Translations under genes and position numbers: made by a program
Notes under the pieces: model-generated
What the model saw: only the letters and a program-made list of their open reading frames with translations
Database searches by the model: none
Told to the model about the DNA's origin: nothing
Part shown: positions 1 to 9,390 of the stretch, piece after piece
Layout of the letters: each line of letters starts with the position of its first letter
Numbering within the stretch: position 1 is the first letter of the stretch
Assembly (NCBI GenBank): GCA_963757155.1
Contig: CAVWQS010000008.1
Span: forward strand, 62,001-126,000
Direction: 5' to 3'
Source of the DNA: DASXQK01 sp963757155
GTDB taxonomy: Bacteria > Pseudomonadota > Alphaproteobacteria > Dongiales > Dongiaceae
DNA: 64,000 nt

Positions 1-1059
1 GCCCGGAAACGCACGCGGGGCAAGGGCCGGGGGACCAGGAGCCGCAAGGCTAAGAGCAGAAGGGCGACGGCCGCGTACGGCTTCCTGGCGGCGCTGGCCC
101 GGCGGCCGGCACTGCTGCTTGCCTGTGGTGCCGGCATCGGCCTGATCGTCGGGGCTGTCGTCGCCACCCATCGGGGAAGCCCACCGACCGTCTCCGCCAA
201 ACCGGCGGGGAGTTCCGAGATCGCCGCCGTAACGCCGGCGGCGAAGGCTCTCGTGACGCCGGCAGCGCCGGCGCCGGCCTTGCCGCCGAGCGCGAGCTCC
301 CCGGTGACGCCACCTCCGGGCGGCGGCGCCCATCCGCCCTGGCAGCAATATGCCAAAGCCGTCCCCGCCACCGAGGGACGCCCGATGATCGCCATCGTCA
401 TCGACGATATGGGCATCGACAAGGCGGAGTCCGCCCGGGTGATCGATCTCCCGCCGGCGATCACCATCGCCTTCATGACCTATGCAAAGGATCTGTCGCG
501 CCAAGCCGCAGCGGCGCGGACCGCTGGCCATGAGCTATGGCTTCATGTGCCGATGGAGCCCCTCGACGGCGAGCTCGATGCCGGTCCCCATGCGCTGAAG
601 AGCTCGCTGACGCCCGAGGAGAATCGGCAGCGTCTCGATTGGGCCCTCGCCCAGCTCGACGGCTATGTCGGCATCAACAACCATATGGGCAGCCGCTTCA
701 CCAGCTCGGAAGCGGAAATGAAGCCGGTGCTGGCGGAGGTGAAGGCCCGCGGCCTTGCCTTCCTCGATTCCCGTACCACGGCGGCAACCGTGGCGGGGCG
801 GATGGCGAGCGAGATGGGCGTGCCCCATATCGACCGCGACGTCTTCATCGACAATGACGAGACCGTCGAGGCGGTGCTGGTTCAGCTTCGCCGCACCGAG
901 GAGATCGCGCTGAAGCGCGGCCGGGCGCTGGCCATCGGCCATCCCCACGCCACCACCATTGCCGCTTTGCTCAAATGGCTGCCGACGCTAAGGGAAAAGG
1001 GCTTCGTGCTGGTGCCGGCGAGTGCGCTTCTGCATCAGGAGACGGCGACGGCGGGGTAG
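1..1059 (+). CDS. Divergent polysaccharide deacetylase family protein (5'-truncated by window edge)
   Basis: The frame is open from base 1, so the start lies outside the window. The visible part has a very basic Arg/Lys-rich N-terminus, then one hydrophobic segment (about residues 37-57, around GAGIGLIVGAVVA), a Pro/Ala linker, and from about residue 125 the divergent polysaccharide deacetylase (YibQ-like) domain. Visible motifs are IAIVIDDMG with the paired Asp, HVPMEP, and NNHMGSRFT, the usual metal-site region of this NodB-like fold. It is probably a bitopic inner-membrane protein with a periplasmic domain. Alphaproteobacterial homologues usually sit next to a C-terminal processing protease, which would lie left of the window. 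The physiological substrate is not known. It converges on the cyclase gene downstream. Confidence 0.88.
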   Translation, partial: ARKRTRGKGRGTRSRKAKSRRATAAYGFLAALARRPALLLACGAGIGLIVGAVVATHRGSPPTVSAKPAGSSEIAAVTPAAKALVTPAAPAPALPPSASSPVTPPPGGGAHPPWQQYAKAVPATEGRPMIAIVIDDMGIDKAESARVIDLPPAITIAFMTYAKDLSRQAAAARTAGHELWLHVPMEPLDGELDAGPHALKSSLTPEENRQRLDWALAQLDGYVGINNHMGSRFTSSEAEMKPVLAEVKARGLAFLDSRTTAATVAGRMASEMGVPHIDRDVFIDNDETVEAVLVQLRRTEEIALKRGRALAIGHPHATTIAALLKWLPTLREKGFVLVPASALLHQETATAG

Positions 1060-1101
1060 GGCGGAAAGAAAGACCGCCGCTCTGGTCGATTTCCTCCCAA
1101 C

Positions 1102-2193
1102 TCAATCCAGCGGCGTGAACACCGCACAGGGCGTGGCGATGCCGCGCAAGGCATGCTCGCCCAGGGGAATAAGCCGCGTGGTCGTCTCGGCCGCCACCGC
1201 GCCCGATACCAGCACGCTGCGGCCCAGCGGCCGGCAGAGCCCTTCGAGCCGGCTGACAAGATTGACGGCCGGACCGATGGCGGTGAAGTCCAGCCGGTCG
1301 GCCGTGCCGATATTGCCCCACAGCATCTCGCCCAGATGCAGGGCCATGCCGAAGGGAAGTGGCGCCAGCCCCTCCCGGCCGCGTTGCTGGTCGAGATGGG
1401 CCATGCCGGCCCGGGCCGCTGCCACGGCGCTGAGCGCGGCGTCGCAGGCGATAGAAGGCGGTCTTTCACCCACCGGGAAGATCGCCAGCACCCCGTCGCC
1501 GATGAACTTCAGCACCTCGCCGCCGAAGGCGTGAACCGCGCCGGCGATGCGATCGAACCAGGCGCCGAGGGCCGCGACCACCGCCTCCGGCGCCATGGTC
1601 TCCGAGAACTCGGTGAAACCCCGAAGATCGCCATAGAGCAGGACGGCGCGGATGGTCTCGCCCGTTTCGCGCCGCAGGTTTCCGCCCAGGACCTGCGCTG
1701 CGCTACGCCGGCCGAGATAGGCCTCGAGCAGCGCCGTCGTGGTCGAACGTGCGACAAGGGCGGCGAGCGGTGCGGCGGCGAAACGCGCCGCCTGATGCAG
1801 GAATGCGGTTTCATCCTCCGTCAGGCTCCGGGAGAGCGCCCAGCCGAGCAGCGGATCGTCGGTCCCCGAACCCGCGATATCCTCCTGCACCACGGCGGCG
1901 CCGAGCCCGGTGAGCCAGTCGCGGCCGAGATCGCCTTGCCCGGACTGGAACGGCGCCAGCGCCCCGAAGCCCAGCGCCTCGATCACCACGCCGCTCTCCG
2001 CGGGCCATAGCCAGCTGCGCCGTGCGATGATGGGATGCGGCGCGGACAGTGTCAGGAAACCACCGGCCAGGGGCAGGCCATCGGCGATCAGCTTCGCACC
2101 GAGCGCGGCCAGGAAACGGTCGGGGCCGGCCGCGGTGCTGGCCTCATCGACCAGCCAGGCGAGGGTGAAGGGCAACCGCATGCCGCGGATCAT
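1102..2193 (-). CDS. Adenylate/guanylate cyclase (class III) domain-containing protein
   Basis: The C-terminal half is a class III nucleotidyl cyclase domain. GDLRGFTEFS and FIGDGVLAIF carry the two metal-binding Asp residues, and FTAIGPAVNLVSRLEGL carries the transition-state Asn and Arg. The preceding ~180 residues match no domain I can name; they may sense a signal. No membrane segment is evident, so the product is probably cytoplasmic and makes cAMP or cGMP. The chosen ATG (2193) clears most of the overlap with the divergent SRPBCC gene that a longer reading to 2349 would cause; GTG at 2217 and ATG at 2181 are alternatives and none has a good ribosome site. Whether ATP or GTP is the substrate cannot be settled from sequence alone. 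Confidence 0.85.
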   Translation of the reverse strand: MIRGMRLPFTLAWLVDEASTAAGPDRFLAALGAKLIADGLPLAGGFLTLSAPHPIIARRSWLWPAESGVVIEALGFGALAPFQSGQGDLGRDWLTGLGAAVVQEDIAGSGTDDPLLGWALSRSLTEDETAFLHQAARFAAAPLAALVARSTTTALLEAYLGRRSAAQVLGGNLRRETGETIRAVLLYGDLRGFTEFSETMAPEAVVAALGAWFDRIAGAVHAFGGEVLKFIGDGVLAIFPVGERPPSIACDAALSAVAAARAGMAHLDQQRGREGLAPLPFGMALHLGEMLWGNIGTADRLDFTAIGPAVNLVSRLEGLCRPLGRSVLVSGAVAAETTTRLIPLGEHALRGIATPCAVFTPLD

Positions 2194-2297
2194 GCGGCGG
2201 CGGCCGTTAACTGTCACCCGCCTATGGTTGCGAAACGAGGCTTGTTGTGAAGAATGTGCTTTCCCTGCGATGCCCTCTCGCCAAAAGGAGGTTTGCG

Positions 2298-2738
2298 ATG
2301 GATGAACCGCTCGTGGTCCGGCGCGAGGTCCAGATCGCCGCACCGCCATCGACCGTCTTCGCCTTCCTCACCGATCCCGAGAAGATTCTGCGCTGGATGG
2401 GCACCGAGGCGACGGTGGAGCCGCATCCCGGCGGCCTCTACCTCGTCAATGTCACCGCCAAGGATGTCGCCCGCGGCAGGTTCACGGAGGTCATCCCCGT
2501 CCACCGCCTCGCCTATAGTTTCGGCTGGGACAATCGCGAGAACATGCCGCCCGGGTCGGGCCTGATCGAGATCGACCTGATCGACCAGGCGGGTGGGACG
2601 CTGCTGCGCATGACCCATAGCGGCCTGCCCGACGCCGCCGCCTGCGAGGACCATGCGAAGGGTTGGGCTTACTTCCTGGGAAGACTGGCCGAAGCCGCCG
2701 CGGGCCGCGATCCCGGCCCCGACACGCGTCACAGCTGA
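2298..2738 (+). CDS. SRPBCC (AHSA1-like) domain protein
   Basis: A 146-residue START/SRPBCC-fold protein of the Activator-of-Hsp90-like group: EVQIAAPPSTVFAFLTDP at the N-terminus, a WMGTEATVEPHPGG segment, and a long C-terminal helix ending GWAYFLGRLAEAA. Such proteins bind hydrophobic ligands in a central cavity; the ligand is unknown. The start is decided by AAAGGAGG six bases before ATG 2298; an upstream ATG at 2247 lacks such a site and would add an atypical basic extension. It is divergent from the cyclase gene and converges on trpE with a 16-bp gap. Confidence 0.85.
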   Translation: MDEPLVVRREVQIAAPPSTVFAFLTDPEKILRWMGTEATVEPHPGGLYLVNVTAKDVARGRFTEVIPVHRLAYSFGWDNRENMPPGSGLIEIDLIDQAGGTLLRMTHSGLPDAAACEDHAKGWAYFLGRLAEAAAGRDPGPDTRHS

Positions 2739-2754
2739 GCGCGAGGGCGCGCGG

Positions 2755-4272
2755 CTAGCGATTGCCGCCGCGGTCGGCGGCGAAGCGGACCGCTTCCTGC
2801 GCGGCGCGGACCAGGGCGCGGGCCTTCTGGCAGCTCTCCTGGAACTCGGCCTCGGGCGTGCTGTCGGCGACGATGCCGCCGCCGGCCTGGACATACATGG
2901 TGCCGTCCTTGACCACGGCGGTCCGCAGCGCAATGCAGGTGTCCATGGCGCCGCTGGCGGCGAAATAGCCCACGGCCCCGGCATAGACGCCCCGGCGCTC
3001 GCGCTCCAGCTCGTCGATGATCTCCATGGCCCTGACCTTGGGCGCGCCGGAGGTGGTGCCGGCGGGAAAGCCCGCGGCCAGCGCGTCGATGGCGTCGAGG
3101 CCCGGCCGGATCGTCCCCTCCACATTGGAGACGATATGCATGACATGGGAGTAGTACTCGATGATGAATTGCTCCGTGACTTCGACGCTGCCGATCTCGG
3201 CGACGCGGCCGACATCGTTGCGCCCGAGATCCAGCAGCATCAGATGCTCGGCCCGCTCCTTCGGATCGGCGAGCAGCTCGGCCGCGAGCTCGCGGTCCTC
3301 CGCCGGGGTGGCACCGCGGCGGCGCGTGCCGGCGATGGGGCGGATGGTCACTTTCTCGTCGCGCAGGCGAACCAGGATCTCCGGGCTGGAGCCCACGATG
3401 GCGAAATCGGCCAAATCCAAGAAGAAAAGAAAGGGCGAGGGGTTGAGCCGCCTGAGCGCGCGATAGAGGGAGAAGGGCGGCAGGGTGAAGGGCAGCTCGA
3501 AGCGCTGGGAGAGCACGACCTGGAAGATGTCGCCGGCCAGGATGTATTCCTTGGCCCGCTCGACCATGGCGTGGAACTCGGACTCCGGGATATTGGAGCT
3601 GGGCTCCGGCAGATCGGCGAGCGCATCCACCACCTCACGCCGCTCCGGCAAATTGCGGCCGAAATCGGCGACCACATCGGCCAGGCGCTCGCAGGCCTGG
3701 TTATAGGCGGCGCGCGCACCTTGGTCCGTCTGGGGCCAGACCGCGGCCACGATGGTCACGAGATCCTCGACATTGTCGAAGATCGCCATGACCGTCGGGC
3801 GCAGGAAAACGGCATCGGGCAGATCCAGCGCCGCGGGCTTGTCGGTCGGCAGCCGCTCCATCAGCCGGACCATGTCATAGCCCATATAGCCGAAGAGCCC
3901 GGCTGCCATGGGCGGCAGGCCCGGCGGCAGATCGATCCGGGTCTCGGCGACCAGGGAACGCAGGGACAGCAGCGCATCGCCGGCGCAGGGCTCGAAGGCC
4001 CGCTCGTCGATGCGGAAGCGCCGGTTGATCTCCGCCCGGTTGTTGCGGCAGCGCCAGACCAGATCGGGCTTGAGGCCGATCAGCGAGTAGCGGCCGCGGA
4101 CAGCACCACCTTCGACCGATTCCAGCAGGAAGCTATGGGGCCGCCGGTCCGCGAGCTTCAGCATGGCCGAGACCGGCGTCTCCAGATCGGCCACCAGCCG
4201 CGTATAGAGGACGCTGGGCTTGCCTGCGCCGTAGGCCGCGGCGAAGCTCTCGAAAGTCGGCTCGACCTTCAT
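2755..4272 (-). CDS. trpE: Anthranilate synthase component I
   Basis: Makes anthranilate from chorismate in tryptophan synthesis, with ammonia supplied by the TrpG amidotransferase. The chorismate-binding domain is complete: PIAGTRRRGAT, LLDLGRNDVGRV, FPAGTTSGAPKVRAMEII, and the closing GGGIVADS. The N-terminal LLESVEGG matches the Ser-containing tryptophan feedback site of TrpE. Length (about 505 aa) is normal. ATG 4272 lies two bases after the ppiD stop (TGAGCATG), which favours it over an in-frame TTG at 4287 and suggests translational coupling. No trpG, trpD or trpC follows: the next gene is a convergent SRPBCC gene, so the usual trpEGDC order is broken here. Confidence 0.97.
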   Translation of the reverse strand: MKVEPTFESFAAAYGAGKPSVLYTRLVADLETPVSAMLKLADRRPHSFLLESVEGGAVRGRYSLIGLKPDLVWRCRNNRAEINRRFRIDERAFEPCAGDALLSLRSLVAETRIDLPPGLPPMAAGLFGYMGYDMVRLMERLPTDKPAALDLPDAVFLRPTVMAIFDNVEDLVTIVAAVWPQTDQGARAAYNQACERLADVVADFGRNLPERREVVDALADLPEPSSNIPESEFHAMVERAKEYILAGDIFQVVLSQRFELPFTLPPFSLYRALRRLNPSPFLFFLDLADFAIVGSSPEILVRLRDEKVTIRPIAGTRRRGATPAEDRELAAELLADPKERAEHLMLLDLGRNDVGRVAEIGSVEVTEQFIIEYYSHVMHIVSNVEGTIRPGLDAIDALAAGFPAGTTSGAPKVRAMEIIDELERERRGVYAGAVGYFAASGAMDTCIALRTAVVKDGTMYVQAGGGIVADSTPEAEFQESCQKARALVRAAQEAVRFAADRGGNR

Positions 4273-4274
4273 GC

Positions 4275-6166
4275 TCAGATCGAGCAAGTTCGACGGCCTT
4301 CATATGCCGTCGTGACCGGGGTCTCGGATTCCAGCGCCTTGCGGAACTGGGCCAGCAGGTCGTCGCCCATGGTCTGGCCGATCTCGGCGGTCAGCGCCTT
4401 GGTGCCCGCGGGATCGCTCGCCGGATTGGCGGGCTGGATATCCACCAGCACCGCCACGACCTGGCCGGGTTGGCGGCCTGGTCATTGGGCGCCGTCGCCG
4501 CTTCGCCCTTCTTCGCGCCGAAGAGCAGGGAAGCCAGCGAGGGCGGCACATCGGCGAGCGGGTCGCCCTGGTCACGGGTGAAGGGCAGGCTGCGCTTGAC
4601 CGAGAGGCCGAAGGATTGGGCGACGGTCTTCAGATCCTCGCCCGCCTTCACGCGGTCCATGATCTGCTTGGCTTTGTCGGCGGCGGCCTTGTCGCGGGCC
4701 TCGGCCTGCCAATCCGCCAGCACCTTGGCTTTGACCTGGTCCAGCGGCCGCAGCGCCGGGGGCGTCACCTGATCGACGCGAAGGATGAAATAGCCATTGG
4801 CGCCGTCGTCGGTCTGGCTGCTGGTCTGGCCCGGATCCGTCGAGAAGGCGACGGGCAGGAGCTGGGGCGTGCCGATGAGATCGGCGATCGGCTTGCCGTC
4901 CACCCCCTCGCCGTTGCGCGCGACATCGGCGACGGTCTGCAGGGGAAGGCCGAGCTTCTTGGCCGCCTCCTCGAGGGAGGCGCCGCCGGCGAGCGCATCG
5001 TCGAGCTGATTGGCGACCTCGACAAGCTGGTCGGAGGCCTGGCGGTTGGCGAGCTGCTTGGCGATCTGGTCATGCACCTCGGCCAGCACCGCGGGCTTGC
5101 CGGGCTCGATCTTGGCCACCTTGGCGAGCTGCCAGCCCAGCACAGTTTTCACCGGGCCGACCACGGCGCCGTCGGCGGCGGCAAAGGCGGGTCCGGCGAT
5201 CTCGGGCAGGAGCCCGGTCTTGGTGACCAAGCCCGTATCGGCAGGCTGCTGCCCCACGGTCTTCAAGGAGACGGCGGCGAAATCTCCGCCCTTGGCGATC
5301 TCCGCCGCGGCGGCCTTGGCGGCCGCCTCGTCCGGCACGGCGAAGATCTGGAATTCGCGCTTTTCGGGAATGCCCAGCTCGTCCTTATGCGCGTTGAAAT
5401 ACTGGGTGATATCGCCATCGCTGATCTTGATGCCGGCGGCCAGCGTCTCCGGCCGCAAGCGAAGGATCGCGAGCTTGCGGTATTCGGGCGCCTGGAAACG
5501 ATCCGCGTGATCCTTCAAAAACTTTTCCAGCGTGGCGTCATCGGGTGCCGGCGGGGCCGGGATGCTGGCATCGGCGATGAGGACCGTATCGGCGGTGCGC
5601 TTCTCGTTGCGGTAGCCGTAGATCGCATCCACCAGCTGCTTGGGCGGGTTGGCACCCGAGGCCACGGCGCCATAGATCTGATTGATGATCAGGTTGTGGC
5701 GCAGGTTCTCGATATAGCCTTCCTCGGTCATCCCGCTCTGCTGGACATAGGCGAGGAAGCGGTTCCGGTCGAACTGCCCCTGCTCGTTCTTGAACATGGG
5801 CACCGTGGCGAGGATGCTGGTCAGCACATCGTCGGGCGCGCGCAGCCCCATGCGGTTGGCGAGATCGCTGAACAGCGCCTGGCTCACCATCCGGTCCAGC
5901 ACCTGCCCCGGTAGCCCCAGCTGCTTGGCGAGCTCCGGGCTGAACTGATTGCCCATCGAGGCCGCCAGCTGCTTCTGCTGCTGCTGATACTCCCGCTGGA
6001 AGGCCTCGGCCGTGATGGTCTGCCCGCCGACACTGGCGACCGTGACCTGCTCGGTCTTGGTGCGCAGGATGTCGCCGATGCCCCAGACCCCGAAGGAGAG
6101 GACCAGGACGATGAACAGGATCTTGAAGACCCAGGAGGAGGCTTTGGAGCGAATGAGCTGGAGCAT
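4275..6166 (-). CDS. ppiD: SurA/PpiD-type peptidylprolyl isomerase (frameshifted as sequenced)
   Basis: Inner-membrane-anchored periplasmic folding factor. It starts MLQLIRSKASSW, has one membrane anchor (FKILFIVLVLSFGVWGIGD), a SurA-like N-domain and a parvulin-like PPIase domain in the middle. The C-terminal ~60 residues (starting VAVLVDIQPANP) are in a different frame. A missing base around 4463-4471, where CCCGGCC should be CCCGGGCC, restores ...AANPGQVVAVLVDIQP. Start 6166 is preferred over upstream in-frame codons because the anchor motif begins there. It lies directly upstream of trpE, the usual alphaproteobacterial arrangement, and is divergent from tpiA. The last residues (YEGRRTCSI) are unusual and could hide another error. 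Confidence 0.88.
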
Positions 6167-6331
6167 GGTGACCCGACTTCCGGCGCCGCGCCTGGGGCCG
6201 TCAGCGATCCCGGGGGCGGCGAGGGGCGGCATCATAGGGGCGAGCCCCCAGCCCGGCAAGCGAGCCCGGGTTCCCCCGGCGGGGCGATCATGCTAGGCAA
6301 CGGCCGCAGCTAAGGGCGAGGGATAGAAGAG

Positions 6332-7079
6332 ATGAGCAAGCCGAGGCCGCTGATCGCGGGCAATTGGAAGATGAATGGCCGGCGGGTCGATGGGCTGGCC
6401 CTCGCCAAGGGCATCGCCGAGGGGGCCGGGGGGCTGAAGGCCGAGCTTCTGCTCTGCCCGCCGGCGACGCTGATCGCCCTGGTGGGCGAGGCGATCAAGG
6501 GCTCGAGCGTGGCCCTGGGCGGCCAGGATTGCCATGAGGCGCCCAGCGGGTGCCCATACCGGGGATATCGGCGCGCCCATGCTGGCCGATCTCGGCTGCC
6601 GCTATGTGATCCTCGGCCATTCCGAGCGCCGGGCCGAGCATAAGGAGAGCGACGCCCTGGTCAAAGCCAAGGCCGGGGCGGCCCTGGCGGCCGGGCTCAT
6701 TCCCATCGTCTGCCTGGGGGAGAGCGAGGCCGAGCGCGACCGGGGCGAGGCGCTGGCGGTCGTGGCGCGCCAGCTCGCCGGCTCCCTGCCAGATGGTGCG
6801 GCCGGATCGACGGTCGTGGTCGCCTATGAGCCGATCTGGGCCATCGGCACCGGCCGGACCGCCAGCACCGCCGATATCGGGGCGGTCCATGGCCATTTGA
6901 GGAGCGAGCTCGCCAAGCGCTTCGCCGATGCCGCCAGCTTCCGGCTGCTTTACGGCGGCTCGGTCAAGCCGTCCAATTGCCCGGACATCCTGTCGCTGGG
7001 CAATGTCGATGGGGCGCTGGTGGGCGGGGCCAGCCTGAAGGCGGAGGACTTCCTCGCCATCGCCCGGGCTTGCTCCTAG
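6332..7079 (+). CDS. tpiA: Triose-phosphate isomerase (frameshifted as sequenced)
   Basis: Interconverts dihydroxyacetone phosphate and glyceraldehyde 3-phosphate in glycolysis/gluconeogenesis. All signature pieces are present: AGNWKMNG with the catalytic Lys, ILGHSERR with the catalytic His, VVAYEPIWAIGTG with the catalytic Glu, and the phosphate-binding LLYGGSVKPSN. The frame breaks at 6548-6550. One extra G in AGCGGGTGCC separates ...HEAPSG from AHTGDIGAPML; removing it yields one ORF of about 248 aa, the normal length. AGAAGAG precedes ATG 6332. The gene is divergent from ppiD and followed by hairpin-rich DNA before secG. All catalytic residues are intact, so a sequencing error is the likelier explanation. 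Confidence 0.93.
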
Positions 7080-7140
7080 GGCGGGCACCGCCCACATACC
7101 GCTGGCCAATATCCGGCAAAGGCAGTAAAAGCGCCGCGCC

Positions 7141-7193
7141 CGTGTCCCGTTCCGAAATCCCAAGGAACGAGCCTTTGGTGGGACCGGGACACG
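7141..7193. repeat. Inverted repeat in the tpiA-secG gap
   Basis: CGTGTCCCG (7141-7149) is the exact reverse complement of CGGGACACG (7185-7193), enclosing a smaller pair CGTTCC/GGAACG (7148-7153 and 7164-7169). The arms extend imperfectly inwards. There is no T-tract after it, so it does not look like an intrinsic terminator; a REP-type repeated element is possible. Confidence 0.6.
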
Positions 7194-7220
7194 AGTTATT
7201 AATGATAGTGGCGTGCTCGT

Positions 7221-7249
7221 CCCCAAAAATTCGAGACGAATTTTTGGGG
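7221..7249. repeat. Perfect 12-bp stem-loop ahead of secG
   Basis: CCCCAAAAATTC (7221-7232) and GAATTTTTGGGG (7238-7249) are exact reverse complements around a 5-base loop GAGAC. The A/T-rich core is unlike the surrounding GC-rich DNA. The hairpin ends 33 bp before the secG start, so it lies in the probable secG leader. It could act as a terminator-like or REP-like element; no function can be read from the sequence. Confidence 0.6.
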
Positions 7250-7282
7250 GCAGGACACCGGCGCGAGGGCGGTTAGGACGTT

Positions 7283-7678
7283 ATGGAACGCATTATCCTG
7301 GTCATTCATCTGATGATAGCGGCGGCGCTGGTCGCGGTCGTGCTGATGCAGAAGAGCGAGGGTGGAGCGCTGGGCATCGGCGGCGGCGGCATGTCGAACT
7401 TCATGACCGGCCGCGGCACCGCCAGCGTCTTGACCCGCGTCACCGCGGTCCTGGCCGCCTGCTTCATGCTGACGAGCCTGGTCCTGGTGATCCTGCCCCA
7501 GCTCGGCACGAAGCGGGCCTCGATCCTGCCGGCGGACGTGACAACGCAGCAGATGCCGGTCTCCCCCACGGCACCCGCGGGCTCGACATTGCCGGCGGCG
7601 GGGACCCAGCCGGCCGCCCCGCCGGCGGCACCGAAACCCACGACTCCGTCCGTTCCTAGCGTTCCCCTGGGTCAATAG
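7283..7678 (+). CDS. secG: Preprotein translocase subunit SecG
   Basis: A small inner-membrane subunit of the SecYEG channel. The N-terminal ~75 residues have the two-helix SecG layout: MERIILVIHLMIAAALVAVVL, then MQKSEGGALGIGGGG and a second hydrophobic helix (VLAACFMLTSLVLVILP). The remaining ~55 residues are a Pro/Ala/Thr-rich tail common in alphaproteobacterial SecG, probably disordered. It sits between tpiA and pyrG, the standard order in this class. Confidence 0.93.
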   Translation: MERIILVIHLMIAAALVAVVLMQKSEGGALGIGGGGMSNFMTGRGTASVLTRVTAVLAACFMLTSLVLVILPQLGTKRASILPADVTTQQMPVSPTAPAGSTLPAAGTQPAAPPAAPKPTTPSVPSVPLGQ

Positions 7679-7747
7679 AATTATTTCGGTGCCTGCGACG
7701 CCGCGGCGCTTGCTCGCGGTGCTGGGCGCGCGCAATACTGTGGGCCC

Positions 7748-9373
7748 ATGACGCGGTTCATCTTCATCACCGGCGGCGTGGTCTCCTCCCTTGGCAAAGG
7801 CATCTCGGCAGCAGCACTCGGTGCTCTGCTGCAGGCGCGCGGATTCAAGGTGCGGCTGCGCAAGCTCGATCCCTATCTCAACGTCGATCCCGGGACGATG
7901 AGCCCGACCCAGCATGGCGAGGTCTATGTCACCGATGATGGGGCGGAGACCGATCTCGATCTCGGCCATTACGAGCGCTTCACCGGCGTTCCCAGCCGGC
8001 GCAGCGACAACGTCACCACGGGCCGCATCTATTCCACGGTGATCGCCAAGGAGCGCCGGGGCGACTATCTCGGCGCCACCGTGCAGGTAATTCCCCATGT
8101 CACCGACGCCATCAAGGATTTCGTGCGCGCCGATGTCGAGGATGTTGATTTCCTGATCTGCGAGGTCGGCGGCACCGTCGGCGACATCGAGAGCCTGCCC
8201 TTCCTGGAGGCGATCCGCCAACTCGGCAACGAATTCGGTCCGACCCGGACCCTCTTCGTGCATCTGACCCTGGTGCCCTGGATTCCCGCGGCCGGCGAGC
8301 TCAAGACCAAGCCGACCCAGCATTCGGTCAAGGAGCTGCAGAGCGTCGGCATCCAGCCCGGCATCCTGCTCTGCCGCTGCGACCGCGAAATCCCCCGGGA
8401 ATCCCGGCGCAAGATCGCGCTGTTCTGCAACCTCCGGCCCGAGGCCGTGATCCAGGCCCTCGACGTCGACACCATCTATCAGGTGCCCGCGGCCTATCAC
8501 GCCGAAGGCTTCGATACCGAGGTCTGCCGGCATTTCGGCCTCTCCGCGCCGCCGCCGGATCTGTCGCGCTGGCGCTGGGTCGTCGAGCGCATCCGCCAGC
8601 CGGAAAGCGCCGTGGACATCGCCATCGTCGGCAAATACACGAGCCTGCTGGATTCCTATAAATCCCTCGGCGAGGCGCTCGCCCATGGCGGCATCGCCAA
8701 CAACGTCCGGGTGAAGCTGAACTGGATCGATTCCGAGATCTTCGAGCGCGAGGACACGGTCCAGTATCTCGAGGGGGTGCATGGCATCCTGGTGCCCGGG
8801 GGCTTCGGCGAGCGCGGGGCCGAAGGCAAGATCCAGGCCGCCCGCTTCGCGCGCGAGCACAAGGTGCCCTATTTCGGCATCTGCTTCGGCATGCAGATGG
8901 CGGTGATCGAGGCGGCACGCAATCTGGCCGGCATCCCGGCCGCCGATTCCACCGAGTTCGGTCCGACCGCGGAGCCGGTGGTCGGGCTGATGACCGAATG
9001 GATCCACGGCAATGCCGTCGAGCGGCGCAACGAGGGCGGCGATCTCGGCGGCACCATGCGGCTCGGCGCCTATGACTGCCACATCGCCCCCGGCAGCCAG
9101 CTCCATGACATCTACGGCCGCGACTGGATCAGCGAGCGCCACCGCCACCGCTACGAGGTGAATATCAACTACAAGGAGCGGCTGGAGGCGGTGGGCCTCA
9201 GCTTCTCCGGGATGTCGCCCGATGGCGTGCTGCCCGAGATGGTCGAGCTGCCGGAGCACCCCTGGTTCATCGGCGTGCAGTTCCACCCCGAGCTGAAGTC
9301 GAAGCCCTTCGACCCGCACCCGCTGTTCACCTCCTTCATCCAGGCGGCGGTCAGGCAGTCGCGGCTGGTGTAG
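7748..9373 (+). CDS. pyrG: CTP synthase (glutamine hydrolysing)
   Basis: Converts UTP to CTP using ATP and glutamine. Full-length at 541 aa. The N-terminal synthetase domain starts MTRFIFITGGVVSSLGKGI with its P-loop-like motif and carries NVDPGTMSP and GGTVGDIES. The C-terminal class I amidotransferase domain has LVPGGFGERG, the nucleophile region FGICFGMQMA, and the catalytic His/Glu in QFHPELKSKP. It is cytoplasmic and tetrameric in characterised family members. It follows secG by 69 bp; a palindrome overlaps its stop codon. No frame damage is seen here. Confidence 0.98.
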   Translation: MTRFIFITGGVVSSLGKGISAAALGALLQARGFKVRLRKLDPYLNVDPGTMSPTQHGEVYVTDDGAETDLDLGHYERFTGVPSRRSDNVTTGRIYSTVIAKERRGDYLGATVQVIPHVTDAIKDFVRADVEDVDFLICEVGGTVGDIESLPFLEAIRQLGNEFGPTRTLFVHLTLVPWIPAAGELKTKPTQHSVKELQSVGIQPGILLCRCDREIPRESRRKIALFCNLRPEAVIQALDVDTIYQVPAAYHAEGFDTEVCRHFGLSAPPPDLSRWRWVVERIRQPESAVDIAIVGKYTSLLDSYKSLGEALAHGGIANNVRVKLNWIDSEIFEREDTVQYLEGVHGILVPGGFGERGAEGKIQAARFAREHKVPYFGICFGMQMAVIEAARNLAGIPAADSTEFGPTAEPVVGLMTEWIHGNAVERRNEGGDLGGTMRLGAYDCHIAPGSQLHDIYGRDWISERHRHRYEVNINYKERLEAVGLSFSGMSPDGVLPEMVELPEHPWFIGVQFHPELKSKPFDPHPLFTSFIQAAVRQSRLV

Positions 9374-9390
9374 CCGAAGCAAGCTTCGGC
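9373..9390. repeat. Short palindrome overlapping the pyrG stop
   Basis: GCCGAAGC (9373-9380), AA, GCTTCGGC (9383-9390) form a perfect 8-bp stem with a 2-base spacer, beginning at the last base of the TAG stop. There is no T-tract, so intrinsic termination is doubtful; a processing or mRNA-stabilising hairpin is possible. Confidence 0.4.
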
